Shown here: positions 47,401-59,608 of the stretch, one piece after another
Layout of the letters: the number at the start of each line of letters is the position of its first letter
Numbering within the stretch: position 1 is the first letter of the stretch
Assembly: GCA_947034885.2 (NCBI GenBank)
Contig: OX344751.2
Location: forward strand, 4,898,001 to 4,962,000
Reading direction: 5' to 3'
DNA length: 64,000 bases
From: Thuidium tamariscinum
Taxonomy: Eukaryota; Streptophyta; Bryopsida; Hypnales; Thuidiaceae
Program-made: the position numbers and the translations under genes
The notes under the pieces: generated by a model
What the model saw: only the letters and a program-made list of their open reading frames with translations
What the model was told of the DNA's origin: nothing
Database searches by the model: none

Positions 47401-50400
47401 CATCAAAGACTGCTCCCTATCCTCGTATTCCACGATCCGGGCCTCCATCACAGCGACCTTCTCCTGCAGAACGGATTGGGCCTCCTCGGCTTCACAAAGC
47501 CTTGAGGCGGACACACTGGAGTCTATCGAGGCACTCTCCAGCCGTGACTCAAGAAAAGCCTTCTCCCCAGAAACGGACACCAAGGCCGCGTCCGCCTCGC
47601 CCATGCGGGACCGGAAATCCTCCAGGAGCGACTCTCTGCTCTCCAACTCCGATTGGAGAGCCTCTTTCTCCTTCGCGAGTTTCTCCAGGGCCGCGTCAGC
47701 CTGGATGGCGCGGGTCTGGGACTCTTGCAGAAGAACTTCTCTGCTCTCCAATTCTGCTTGAATTGAATGCAACTCTTCGCGAAGTCGAGACAGCTCCCCC
47801 TTGTTTTCAGCATACATGGACGATAACCTGTTCACCTCGGCTTGCAGCTCACAGATTGCTTCGTCCTTTTCCTCACCAAGCGCTCTGGAAGCTTGGACCG
47901 ACTCGGAGAGCTGCTTCTCCACTTCTTCCAAGGTCCTCTCCTTCGACCGGATCTCACCTTGTAACGACTCCAGCTTTCTCCTCATCTCAGCTAACTCACC
48001 ATCCTCTTTCTGAACGCTCATGCAGGACACTCGCTCGCTCTCCTCTTTCAGCAGCGCTATTTGCTCGTCCTTCTCCTTCACGAGTTGCTCTGAAGCTCGC
48101 CTTGCCTGGATTAGCTTGGTCTCTGATTCTTCAAGAAGCGCGTGCTTCTTCTGCAATTCGGTTCGCAGAATCTCCAATTCCCTCCTGCTCTCAGACAGCT
48201 CTTCTTCCTTCTTCGCACTCGTGCTAAAGAGAGTCTCGCTCCGCTCTTTCAACTCAGCGATTTCGCGCTCACTCTCACCCTCGCGTGCCTCCGAAGCTCC
48301 CACTGATTCAAGATGTTCGCTTTCTGCCTGCTTCAACAGGGCCTCCTTCTGTCGCAGTTCGGACCTCAGCACCTCAAGGGCCGTCTCATGGGCGGCCAGC
48401 TGCTCCTCCTCCTTCGCAACACTCATGCACGACAGACGCTTGCTCTCCTCCGCCAGTGCCGCAACCTCAGACTCCTTTTCGAGGACCTGGAAACATAAGC
48501 AAAAACACACTGAGCTTAGGCCCAAATTGCACCAGCCACGCAAAATCTCGCAATTATCCCAAGGAGAATCACTTACCAGATGGCTCAGCTGATCAGACCG
48601 GGCCTGCACCTGCTCCAGCTCCACTCTCAATGCCTCCATCTCCGCTTCCAGGGTGGACTTTTCTTCTTCCAAGCGCCGCAAATCGCTTTCCAGACCTGCC
48701 TTCTCTGCTTCCCACTCTTCTTTCACGATAGTCAGGCTCTGATGGGCCGCAGCAGCTTCCCCAGCTTTGGCCTCAGCTTCCTTCAGTAGAGAACGACTCA
48801 TAGCAAGCTCCTCCTTCAAGTCATTCATGGCATAGCAGGTTTCCGATGCCTCGCTCTCAACCTTCTCCTTCGATTCAACAAGCTGCTTCCTCTCAGTTTC
48901 TAGAGCTTCCAGTGCCGATTGAAGTCGGGCCACTTCACTCCCCAGATCCGCTACAGCTTCATCTTTTTCACCGCCCATTCTCTCGGTTGCCTCCAGATGC
49001 TCCGAGAGTTGCCTCAATTCTTCTTCGGCCTCTCTCAGCAAAGACCGGTCAGACACTTGAGCGTCGCGCAATTCTGAGAGCAGACGCTCCTTCTCGTCGA
49101 TGACAAGTTCGGCTTCCCTCACCTCCGCACGGGCAGCGATTCCTGCTAGCTCCTTCTCTTCAACTGACTTCGACAGCCACACCATCACCGCCGACATCAC
49201 CGTGGCATTTCTCCCCAACTCCATAAATTTCTGCCTTGAAGAGCCCATCTCGGCCTGAAGAACCTCCATTGCCTCAGCAGCTTGTGTTCTCAGACGCTGG
49301 ACTTCTAGCGGGGTCTCTGGTGCTTGGTCCGAAGACATTGCAAACGCCGTCTCACTCAGCACTCTAACCCTTCCCTCCGCGTCCTTCGCCAGCTCCTGAG
49401 CATGCTGCAATTGCTGTTTCAGTTGTTCCACAGCTTTCCTTTTCTCGTTCGTCCGGGAATGGTGCATCGTGTCCCGGCTAGACCTCAGAGAGGAGGGCAT
49501 GTAACCGCAGGATATCTGCTCCATCTCCAACCAGGCTTTGTTGAGGGCTTGATCGCCCTCGGCGAGATAGTCTACCAGCTCCACAGTGGCACTCTGCCGA
49601 TCCCTCCGCAGAGCTTCGATCTCAGAGTCCTTCACTCCCAACATGGACTCGTACTTCTCGATCACGTGCAAGTTTACGTCTCTCGCGTCACTGAGCATCA
49701 TCCTCATGCTATCAAGCTCACTTGTAAGCTCGGACACAGCTCCCTTCGCAGCGGCAAGCTCTCTGTCTGATACTTCGGCTTCGGCTCTCAAGTCCACAAG
49801 CTCGGCCTGCATGGAGGTGATGGCTAGGACAGTCTCGGATTCCGCCTGACACCGCGTCAGCTCTTTCTCAGACTCTTCTTCCTTGAGCTTCAGATTCTCC
49901 CTGCGGGTAACCTCCAGCTCGCGCTTTGCATTCTCCAGCTTCTGCTCAAGAACAAGCCTCTCCGCCTCGTCCACCGCGCCTCCATCCTCCAGATCAGCAT
50001 ACTCGCGTTCCAACTCACGGACCTCCTGCTCCTTCACTAATTCGCGTTCGAGGCGCTCGATCTTTCTCCTCAAGATACGCTCCCTCTCTTCCCTTCTCTT
50101 CAGCTTCTCCAACGCCTTCGAGTGCTCGCCTTGCAATGCATCGAACTCCCGGATCGAATACAGGTGCTGATTCTCCAAGGCTTCCATCACAACCTTGTCT
50201 TGATCCAGCTGCTCGCTCAGACGTGCCGATTTCGGATCTGGAGAATACAACTGCAGCCTGGACACGGCATCGAAGTACGTAGTCTCTCTCACCTCGCCGG
50301 CCGCCTTCAAATTCGAGATCATCTCTTCAGCCTCTTGCAACTGCTCCGTCAGCCTCGACACCTTCGCCTCGAGTTCCCGCCCGACGGATCTCTCCTCGTC

Positions 50401-53400
50401 AAGGACGGCCGACGCCATCTCCAGCTCTTGGGATGTGGGGTCCTCCTCTCCTCCGCTATTGGCTCGCGGCGCTCCCGACATTCCAACCTGGGCAAGCTTC
50501 TCCTCCAGCTCGTTCTTCTGGGCCCGTTCTTCGTCAAGGACTGCCTCGAGCGACTCCAGCTCCAACTGCAGTTGCGTCACTTCTTCTGCATGGCGCATCT
50601 CGATTTCTTGGGCCTTCTGCAGCCGTTCGAATGACCCATCCTCCGCTCGCACGCTGTTGGGCGCACTCATCGACTGATATGACTGCCGCTCCTCTTCCTT
50701 CGCCGACAGCTGCTCAATCATCAGCTGGGCGTCATCAAGCTCACTTCTCAGCTCCGTCTCCTTCATGCGAAACAGGACAGCCATTTCTTGGATGTTCGTC
50801 AAGGATTGGCTCTGCTGCACGGCCATCTCCTCCGTCTCCAATCTGATTTGTTTCACGGCTGCTGCATACTGCGGCACGCAACCAAACGCCACGATCCAAG
50901 ATCAGTACGCGCCACTCAGTTCCAAGCACGCAAAATTACACCGCACCTGTTGCTCAAAAATGTCAACGACGTCGGACGGAGAATTTACCTGGGCGCCAAC
51001 CAGGGCAGCTTCTTTGCTTTGGAGTTTCTTCGTCAGAGCCCGCGCTGATTCGAACGCCTCTTTCGTCGCCTGCATCCCGAAAAAAAATTTAAAAAAACAG
51101 TTAATGCAGTGAATGAGGATCGACCTATGGTTGCGCCAACCCGACTGGATGGGCACACACACGCCAACACAACCTGCACAATTCCAAGCCAACGGTTGAA
51201 CTTGGCGCACCTCCAGCTCAGACCGCAGGTTCTGTGCGTCCAGTAACGAATCCTTCAACTGCAGATCCAGCTGCTCATGGACACTCGCCTGCATCCTCGA
51301 CTTCTCTGCACTCTGTAGAACGATCCACACAATGCGCCTACATCTGTTAGCACCCGGCTGCCACTCTCGGTCTGCCACTTCCCTGGGGTACAAAATAAAA
51401 TCGACCACAGCGAGCGTACCTGTTCCAATTGGAGTTTCAGCTCGGCAATAAGCTCAAGGTGTTTCAAATTCTCCAACTCGAGGGCTTCCACGCCGGACGA
51501 CACGCTCATGTCCCCCTTCGCAGCCAGTTCCACCTTCAACTTCTCGACCACTTCTTGGAGTTCGTCCATTTGCCTGGAAGGCGGCAATGCATACGCCGAT
51601 TCTCAGCTGGGAAAATACCGGAACTCACAAGAAACCAATCCACAACCCCCTATGCAGTTCGCAGAATCACAAGCTCGATTCTAGATAACTTACCTGCCCA
51701 TCTTCGAGTAACTTTCGAGGGAAGAACTCAAATTGCTTCGCAGCTCCTCCACTTCCGATCGATAGTTATCAGCCTGCAGAGATACGAAGCACGAAACCTC
51801 AGCACGAAAAATGCAAATTCTGCTCTCGCGCACACATGCTCGGCTGATGGAGATCTACTATCACAATAGCAATTGTTACCTCCAGTCGGAGAAGCTCATT
51901 CTCACGGGCTGCGGCAGCGAGCTCGGGTGCCAGTGCCTTCTTCTGATAAGCAACAGAAAAGAGTTAGTCGGACTCCCGAACCCTTCACAGCATTCTGAGA
52001 TGACATTCCAGTCCAACATGGCAACATCAGCGAGAAACACACCTGAGGAGTTGTCAGAGGGACAAGGCCTTGGTCGACCGCAATCTTCCCATCCAGCGCT
52101 TCCAGAAGCTGGTCTCGTAAAGTCGACATCTCCTCCAGCATCACATCTCGCTCTCCGCCTTCGCGAAATTCCTGCAGGCTGCACACGCCCGAGTCACACA
52201 TTCTCAAATCCCCAGGACTGCGGGCATGCACAATCCAAAAAGAGTAGGACCCTCGTCAGCACCACAAGTGAACCAGGTACGACCGGCACGCGAGCTGGAG
52301 ACTCGTACCTACGGATTTGGTCCAGCAGACGAATGTTCTCCATCGCGAACCTGGTCAGCTCAGGATTGCGGTCCGCTTTCTCTCGCATCAGTTCAAGCTC
52401 CTCCGTCAACATCTTCTTCTCGTCAGCAAGGTGCGAATCTACAGAGAGCAATCCCTTCGACAGACTCTCCAGCCTTCGAATTTTGTCCTCACGAAATCGC
52501 AGGACCATCTTGCTGCTCTGCGTGTCCGCCTCCCGCTGATGCACCTGTGCAGTGCTGATGGGGTCAGCACGATGCATTTCCCTTCTAGAGCTCCCTAAAA
52601 ACACAGGGGAAGAGGACAGACTCCGTACCAGGCGGCTCAGCTGTTCGATCTCCGCTGCCAGGCGCTTCGTGGTGGCATCAGCTGCCTGCTCACGCCTCAG
52701 CGCCCCAGCCACGACGGCCTCCATTTGGCGCAACTGGAAACAACGCCACACGTTCAGCTTACTGAGACGTCCGGGCCCAAATCACTCACGAGGCCACCGA
52801 GATCGGCGGTCACCTCAAGGACAAACTGAGCAGTCTCAGAGAATGAAATCCCCTACCTTTCTGCTGGAAACCTGCGGGCTGCCAAAAAACTTGTGGGCAT
52901 CTCCCCAAGAATCAAACGACCCGCGGACCGGGTTGAAATCGTCTTGCGACAGTGGGATTCTTGAAATACTTTGGCGGCGGAGGCGGTCCAGTTCTTCCTG
53001 TGTCACAAGGAAGCGAATTTCAATCACCGTAACGACTCATCGACCGCGAAATCCCTCAGCGAAAGGAACCCACGACGTACAACAATCCACTGCGAAAGAA
53101 AAATCGAGCACCTTCATCTGTTGAATCTGAGCTCGAAGGGCTTTCACGTCCCCAGACGCATCCTCGTTAATCACGGCCTGTTCACAGCGCACATGTAAGT
53201 ATAAGCGCAAACCCTTCATGTTCAGCATCTCAAAGGACGCTTCCACACTGCAGCAGTGCTAGTCAGAACAGGGAAAGGGGCGGGCGCACCGTATTGCGGA
53301 TGAGTTTAGCTCGCTGGGCGAATTTCAAAGTACTCAAGGTTTCGAGAGCATTACTGCCACACCACGTACACGAGGATCAGGGGTAAAACCAACGCTAGCC

Positions 53401-56400
53401 CTACGAGCGGACCAACGTCCACACGAAGTCATCAACATACATACAGTGTCGGAGGCGAACTCAGAACCGGGGAGAGAAAGGACGAACCAGCTAGACGGGC
53501 TGACAGTAGCTATGATTGTGGTCTTCGAGTTTCCTCCCAGCGAGTCCTGCACAAGATCGTAGCTACTCAACTTCCTCATTCGCTTGAGCACGCCAATTCT
53601 CTCGGTTCAGCACACTACACGACGCAGTGGCCCAGGGCCCTCGCATCAAATGCTGGGGAATTCAGTCAAGAATGCATCGACGGACCGGCGTGTGGCACAT
53701 GGCTGGCGATACTTTACCTGAAGAAGGAAGGTCAGCTTCGAGTCTCGATAAGGAACATGGCGTTGTTTGCCGTTCGCGACATCGACCAGAATCATAATGA
53801 CCAACCTGCACCAGACCCCTGGCAATCAGATCATTCCTCCTCTCAAAACAGCGGGGACACTGCTCACTCAAGTGAAAAACTCGACTCACAATGTCGGGCA
53901 CAAAAAATTACCCGAGGGTAGACAGAGATTTGTTGATATTGGCAGCTTCTTTCAGCCTCTCGCCTTCGGCTCCAGAGCTCTTTTGCCTGAAACCGGGCAA
54001 GTTTCAGTTAGAACCTACAAGCGCAGGTTATAATCGCGCAAATTCCAAGCGTTCCGCAAACTCGCATGCCATGTTGGAGTTGGAAGATGTTTACCTCTCA
54101 GAACCTGCAAGGTCAACGAGATTCAGTCTTCCAAATCGGATATTGGTCATCGAGTCACGCTCCCACCTGCTTTCGATGATACACGTGAACACACTGTGAG
54201 AGCGGCTGGACTCTCTGTTCATGTTCGTGGCTGCCACCTTCCTGTTCGCCGATCCCTGCAACAGATAACGGTAGACTCACGTGAGCACTTCTGGATAAAC
54301 GAAAATAATCATAAACTCAACCGTTCCTGGAAAAGTGGTGGTGGGAGCGACCTGGCTCAGCAACTGAATCACATCTTGAACACTGTTCACCTCCACCTCC
54401 GTCAAATTATCCACGTACACCCCTTTTCGTACGTCCTCTCGCATCTGCAGGATGTCATCACAAGAATTCAACAACATGGAGCAGGAACGAAGAAAAATCT
54501 CTTGCAAATCTCACAAGAACCAAGGCGAAGGTGCAGCACCTGCAAGTTCGTAGAGGTAGGCTCCAGCAAATCAGTTATTTGCTCGTTGTAGATTTCCAGG
54601 AAGGAACACTTGGTCAAAAATTTAAGGTTCTCGTCCTTGCGTCGTTCCTCCTCCTGCACAGTGCAACGAACACCCTCTCATCCCCGCTTCCTTCCCGATG
54701 CAGCGGACAGCAGTGATCAACACATCCACGGAATCCCCAGACGTCTCATACAATCGTGACCCGAATGCGGGGGCCCGCCCAGGGGGCTCATCATTTCACG
54801 AAGCCATAAAAATGCGTACCAGTTGGATTCTTGAGAAAAGGTACTCAAACACGCGAGGAGTCATGCCCCGATTGTCACTTGGTCTGTCACCGAGGTGCTC
54901 GATGTCCCCAAGCATGGTGTGGGTCTTACCACTTCCAGTCTGCACCAACCGAACGCGATATCAATCAACATCAAAAACTCCAGAAAAATACCAATGCAGA
55001 ACACAGACGCGCCAGCGACCGAAGCACATGACAAATCCAAAGCAAAATCGAACAAGATCAACCTGGCCGTATGCGAACATGCAGCTGTTGTAGCCCGCCA
55101 TACAGTTCTCCACCATTGGCAACCCAGCCACGCGGAATAACTTCTCCTGCAAAAGTGAAAACAAACAAAAGACCTAAATCCGTCAGGGCACGGCATCCCT
55201 GCGGAACAACAATCCTACACGCTCGAATCATTCACAGACGACACTCACTTGCAAGGGAATGCAAAACAGGCACGCGTGTGTGCGAACCTGGGAGATGATT
55301 TCGCCGGCCACATGGTCGAAGGTGAAGCGAGTTTCCGGAGGCCCCGTCCAGGTGAGGGTGTGGGGACTCTCTTGCCTCAAGCATTTGACGAACCCCTGGG
55401 AGACCATTTCCGAGCTGCTGATGGGACGAGTTCGGATCAAAACCTGGAGACAACAAACTCCCTGTGAGACAACCGCGGGGAAGAGTCGCACAGAGCAGAC
55501 GACCGTGGATTGTGATCCTAGGTCAAATTGATGTTCGAGAGAACAATGTTCAGGTGCACATTCAAGACGGCAATACGCGACTGCGGGAGACGGTTCCACC
55601 ACTGGTGCACGGAGCAAGACTCCAATGAACGGAAATGCCAGGCTCCTGTACTCATCCTCATTCGTGCAACTCAAATTCCACTGCCGCTCACACAACTTTC
55701 GCGACGGGGAACCAACTGGACATGGAGGACTCGAGCAACCGCAAGAAAATTCCAACGAATCCAGAAGAATTCCGACGCCGCGCTCACCTGGACGTTGTGG
55801 TCGAGCCAGAACGTGGGATCCTCTTCCAGGTTGAATTGTTGCTCGCTCGTGCCCTGGGAAACATGTCGCCCGCCGCCAGGCAAGGGGACAAGCGCACGGG
55901 ACGTCGACGAAACAGCTGCTACAGCTCCCTGAGCTGCTCCGTACTTCAGAGTACGCGTCACGCTCTTCGCAGGAGTGGCGGAAACGTTCTGACTACAATT
56001 CGGACGAACGGACGAAACAGGCTCAGAGTCCGCGCCGTGTTTCAGGGTGCGCTCGTTCCTGTGCCCACGGGGAGTGTGGGAATTCGCATTCTCGGAAACC
56101 TGTCTGTTCACGCCCTGTTGCTCCGGTACCCCCTTGCTCACAACACCTGCAGCAGCGAAAGCCATACCCCCCGACGGCACATCCGCCCCTGGCTCGGCCG
56201 CGCTCCCGTCCTGCAGCCTCGAGGCAGCCTGACTCTTCGCGGGAGACTGGTGACGGCTGTGAGCTTTCTTGCTCTTCCCATTCCCTTGCCTCTCCGGGGT
56301 CCCTTCCCCATTCTCGACGTGAGGGAACAGGCACTGCCCGCCCCTCTTCTTCCCCTTCGGCGTCGCGCCATCCACCTTGCCCTTCGGCGTCAGCGCATCG

Positions 56401-56570
56401 GCGCCATTCTCGTCGGAGTTGCGGCAGGCCTCCGAGATCGAGCTCAGCGGCTTCCGCGTCGGCGTCAGGTTCCCGGAGCTCACGCAATTGGCATCCATGT
56501 TTTCTTGGCCTGGCTTCTTGGGAGAGACCCGCACCACCGCGCTGCGCAGGGGCGACGTCCCTCTGCCCAT
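41457..56570 (-). CDS. KIN12 (POK-type): Kinesin-12, POK type, copy 2; 37 exons, ~3,504 aa, on the opposite strand
   Basis: Each exon is the mirror of copy 1: subtract the copy 1 coordinate from 74122. The start codon is at 56568-56570, the two giant coiled-coil exons are 48577-50868 and 44728-48486, and the stop is at 41457-41459. All paired frames inside the coding region translate to the same residues in both copies, and every splice site I checked is intact, so this is not a visibly decayed copy. Motor motifs ([21 protein letters not shown]) and C-terminal hallmarks ([17 protein letters not shown]) are present. The gene converges on copy 1 with about 8.8 kb between the stop codons. Its promoter region carries the same MSA-like core (57049-57058) and upstream ORF (56627-56686), with SNPs only further out. 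Both copies may be active, or the pair may be an unresolved assembly duplication. Confidence 0.92.
47662..48414 (-). repeat. Four tandem ~67-residue coiled-coil units in kinesin copy 2
   Basis: Mirror of 25708-26460, with unit boundaries at 48414, 48213, 48012 and 47808 reading leftwards. The encoded units are the same as in copy 1. Confidence 0.7.
48487..48576 (-). other. 90-nt in-frame, stop-free intron (exitron candidate), copy 2
   Basis: Mirror of 25546-25635. The splice sites read GTAAGT and TTTCCAG on the minus strand; the frame remains open across it from 50892 to 44668. Confidence 0.7.
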
Positions 56571-56626
56571 GACCCGGACACCCGGCACTACCACTAGAGC
56601 CCTCGCCAATCGCCCGGTGGCGCCCT

Positions 56627-56686
56627 TCACTCACCTTCAGAAAGTCTCACCTCCAGCAATCCGCCTCTGCCAATCCTCGTCTTCAT
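56627..56686 (-). promoter_or_regulatory. Short upstream ORF in the kinesin copy 2 leader
   Basis: Mirror of 17436-17495: a 19-codon frame out of frame with the main start, overlapped by a strong 5' splice-site match. Confidence 0.35.
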
Positions 56687-57048
56687 CGGCCGCACTTCGA
56701 CAACACGTCGACCCTCGCAACCTAACGAAACCGTCAATCCTGTTCTCCTACTCCGAGTGCTTGCCCGGGATCCTCCTAACGCTCCCCTCGCTCAATTCGG
56801 TGACGAGCCCGCCTTCGACCAGCTCCGATCGCTTCGCTTCCTTCCGTCGCCGCCCGGTCCTCGATCGAGGACGCAGACACTGCTGCCAAGAATCCGACCA
56901 CGAATACTGCCTACCGAACTACGGCAGCCTCTACGGGAAAGGTCGCTCGCACAAGCGGGGAATGGGGCTTATTCAAGAGCCTATGCGTGGAGCGAGTGCG
57001 ACGAAGGCCGAGGCAGGGCGATGGCGGAGGCTGGCGTCAGCGGTAGCC

Positions 57049-57058
57049 TAGCCGTTGC
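57049..57058 (-). promoter_or_regulatory. MSA-like element upstream of kinesin copy 2
   Basis: GCAACGGCTA on the minus strand, a mirror of 17064-17073, has the AACGG core of G2/M MYB target sites. It is a core match only. Confidence 0.35.
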
Positions 57059-57222
57059 AAAATTTGAACGCCCCGTTTCCGCGGCAGCAGCTCCGCGCAT
57101 ATTCAAATTCTGGACGGGGGGAACGTGCGCCACCAGACCTACTCTGGGCGTACATTCCCTATTTCCACCTTCTGTCGCTTAGGACAAAGCTATTCCGATT
57201 ATTATGCGGCGGTGGGTTTGAG

Positions 57223-58989
57223 ATAGAAATCAACTCATTGCAATCTTTTTTGTTTAAATACAACTTTCTCATGCCACTTTAAAGAAGCTTGTAAGACACA
57301 ATCTTTTAAACTTTATAAAATATATTGCCATGCTTATACATAACTTTTCACCATTTTCAATTTTATGTGTATTTTTAAAAAGGCATATTTTATTAAAATA
57401 CCAAATTAAAGCAATGCAATATGATACAGTATTTTCTACCAAATCCTTTTTTTAATTTTTACTCTTATTGACTTGGTTGAGCTCAGATTTTGTTCATTTG
57501 AATTAAATACTTTACAACTTTATATTTTGTTCTTCACATTGGTTTTCTTGTATCATACTATTCTCTTTCATAATAAAAACTTCAATAATGGATAATTAAA
57601 ATTCATATAATTTCAAAAATTTGAATAAAAAAGCATTAGACTTAGTTTTATAACTTCAATTATAGTGTTGTATATTCACTAAAAATTATAGTAGGTGTAA
57701 ATCATATAGAAATTCTATTAACCTTTCTCAGGGGTCAATGAATGCTAGTAGTAGAAAAATACGTGTGAAAAAATGATAGGGTGCCTAAAAAACATTTGAG
57801 ATAAAATTTGAATTTGTTTTTTTATACTATCTAGGGTACCAAAAATTCCATGATGTGTGTTATAACTACTATAGGGTATAGAAAAATAGGTTCAATTAGA
57901 AAAAAACTGGACCTAAGATATCCCCCTTTTTATTTTATTTTTAGGCCCAAAGTTTGAAATTTAAACACCTTGAGAGTAGCATATTCAATAATTTCATAGA
58001 CTAAAGGTGTCTTTAAGTGGCTTCAGTTGGCTTCAACTCGCTTCAAGTGGCCCAAATTTTGAAATTGTGGATTTCTTTTCTATGTTTGTTATAAAGTTGT
58101 CATGTTCCTGTTCTATTGAGGCATGTTCTGTTGAGGCCTATTTTGGTTAGGCCTATTTATGGTTTGTGATTTCTTTTTGTTCGAAACAAAGGACACAAAC
58201 TGTGACAAAGAAGGTTTGGGGTTTTCAAATTCAGTTAGGGTTCTAGCTTAGGGTTTGGAAGACATGGCGTTCACTTTAGAAACAAAGGACACAAACTGAT
58301 GAAGATGCTAATGTAGTATGAATTTAAACTGTCTCTCCTTTTGCAATTGTTCTTCAAATTTATGCATGTATGTGGTCATACATGCTTGTATGTTCATTTC
58401 TTTTTTGGACTTTTCCATTGATGCAAGTTTGTATATTTGTTGTAATGCAGATACAAAGTTGAAGGGGATTTTGAATCACAATTACACAATTACAATAGTG
58501 CATGTTAGAGTTTAGTTATACAACCATAGTTTTGCTCATGCATGTCTCCATGATATGCACATTTTGTTTCACTCATTGTGTTTATAAACATATTGAGAAC
58601 ATTCTATTTCATATTATTATGATCACACAAATAATTTGTACATTGTGTTTCATGATATGGCTATGATTTCATACAAAAAGTTTGTATTGTTTTTACATGA
58701 TCTATAGAGATTATTTTTTGATATGAAATTTACTTTAACCTACGTTGTTTGATTCCATATATGTATTCAAAAACTAATGTGGGACAAAAACTATAATAGA
58801 AAAAAAAATTAAATCTAAATTACCATATCATATATTCATGTCAATTTGGTATTATAAGTAATGCAAGCTCCTTCTCTATTAATTCAAAGTAGAAAATTAC
58901 ATAATGATAGCAAGTTAAAATAAAAAATAGTAACACCCTCCTATAAAATAATGGTTGTTTGCACCTATATTCTAAGTTTTTTAACACAT
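57223..58989. other. AT-rich right flank; telo-box-like words and a small duplication
   Basis: No gene is established. At 58235-58257 the words TTAGGG and TTAGGGTTT (telo-box-like, common near plant transcription starts) are followed by ATGGCGTTCACTTTAG at 58264. A phrase GAAACAAAGGACACAAACTG occurs at 58188 and again near 58280. This may be the remnant of a gene's 5' end, but no conserved coding exon follows. The frame at 58318-58515 is unidentified. Confidence 0.4.
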
Positions 58990-59608
58990 TAGAGTTATTT
59001 GTAAAGTCCAAAACCGGTGTTTTTATGGTGTGTTTTCCTTTGACCGGTAATAACTAAAAGCTTGGATTATTCAATGAACCTTTTTCCACCTTTCTAGACT
59101 AATTGAACCCTTACAAATTCAAAAATCTAATCATTTCAGATATTTAAGTTATACATTAGAAGATATGGAGGTTGAAAGTTGACCATGAGTTTCATGCCCA
59201 GTTTTTGTTGTATGAAAATTGAAGCCTCCAAAAGTTTCATGCTTTGTTTTTTCAAAAGAATTCCTAAGATCACAAAATGGAGTAGTAAAAGTTCTAGTAG
59301 CTTTAGAAAGGTTAAAGATCAAATTTACAAATTCAAATGTAAATTTATTACTATATTTATGAACAATATTTCACATTGTTTTTCATACAACAAAAACTGG
59401 GCATGAAACTCATGGTCAACTTTCAACCTCCATATCTTCTAATGTATAACTTAAACATCTGAAATGATTAGATTTTTGAATTTGTAAGGGTTCAATTAGT
59501 CTAGAAAGGTGGAAAAAGGTTCATTGAATAATCCAAGCTTTTAGTTATTACCGGTCAAAGGAAAACACACCATAAAAACACCGGTTTTGGACTTTACAAA
59601 TAACTCTA
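58990..59608. mobile_element. Foldback element with 228 bp near-perfect arms
   Basis: Arms 58990-59217 and 59381-59608 are reverse complements (paired positions sum to 118598) and differ at very few sites; I saw one, GATATTTAAG against GATGTTTAAG. The loop is 163 bp. The ends read TAGAGTTATTTG and CAAATAACTCTA. The loop frame at 59179-59406 partly runs into the arms and is not convincing as a protein. A transcript would form a long hairpin. It is probably a foldback-type MITE. Confidence 0.9.

Larger units (their letters stand above)
39356..57222. repeat. Right arm of the ~17.87 kb inverted duplication
   Basis: This is the reverse complement of 16898-34766 (see that entry for the pairing rule). 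SNPs against the left arm are seen at 56963 (pairs with 17159), 56997 (pairs with 17125) and a cluster from about 57132 outward (pairs with 16990 and below), plus a 2 bp length difference near 57211. Beyond 57222 the flank is unlike the left flank. The sequence contains the second kinesin-12 gene on the minus strand. Confidence 0.95.

Noticed and set aside
46187..48592. Long serine- and proline-rich frames antisense to the kinesin rod (also mirrored at 25530-27935)
   Set aside because: They are antisense shadows. The Glu/Lys/Leu-rich coiled-coil codons have few stops on the opposite strand and give Ser/Phe/Leu- or Pro-rich text with no family resemblance.
41457..56570. The right-hand kinesin as a pseudogene
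   Set aside because: No stop, frameshift or broken splice site was found; residues match copy 1 throughout the coding frames compared.
16898..57222. A simple hairpin (missed-adapter) sequencing artefact
   Set aside because: Such artefacts normally have no unique spacer, whereas here 4.6 kb of non-symmetrical sequence lies between the arms, the outer flanks differ, and SNPs cluster at the outer edge. Assembly duplication by other means is not excluded.
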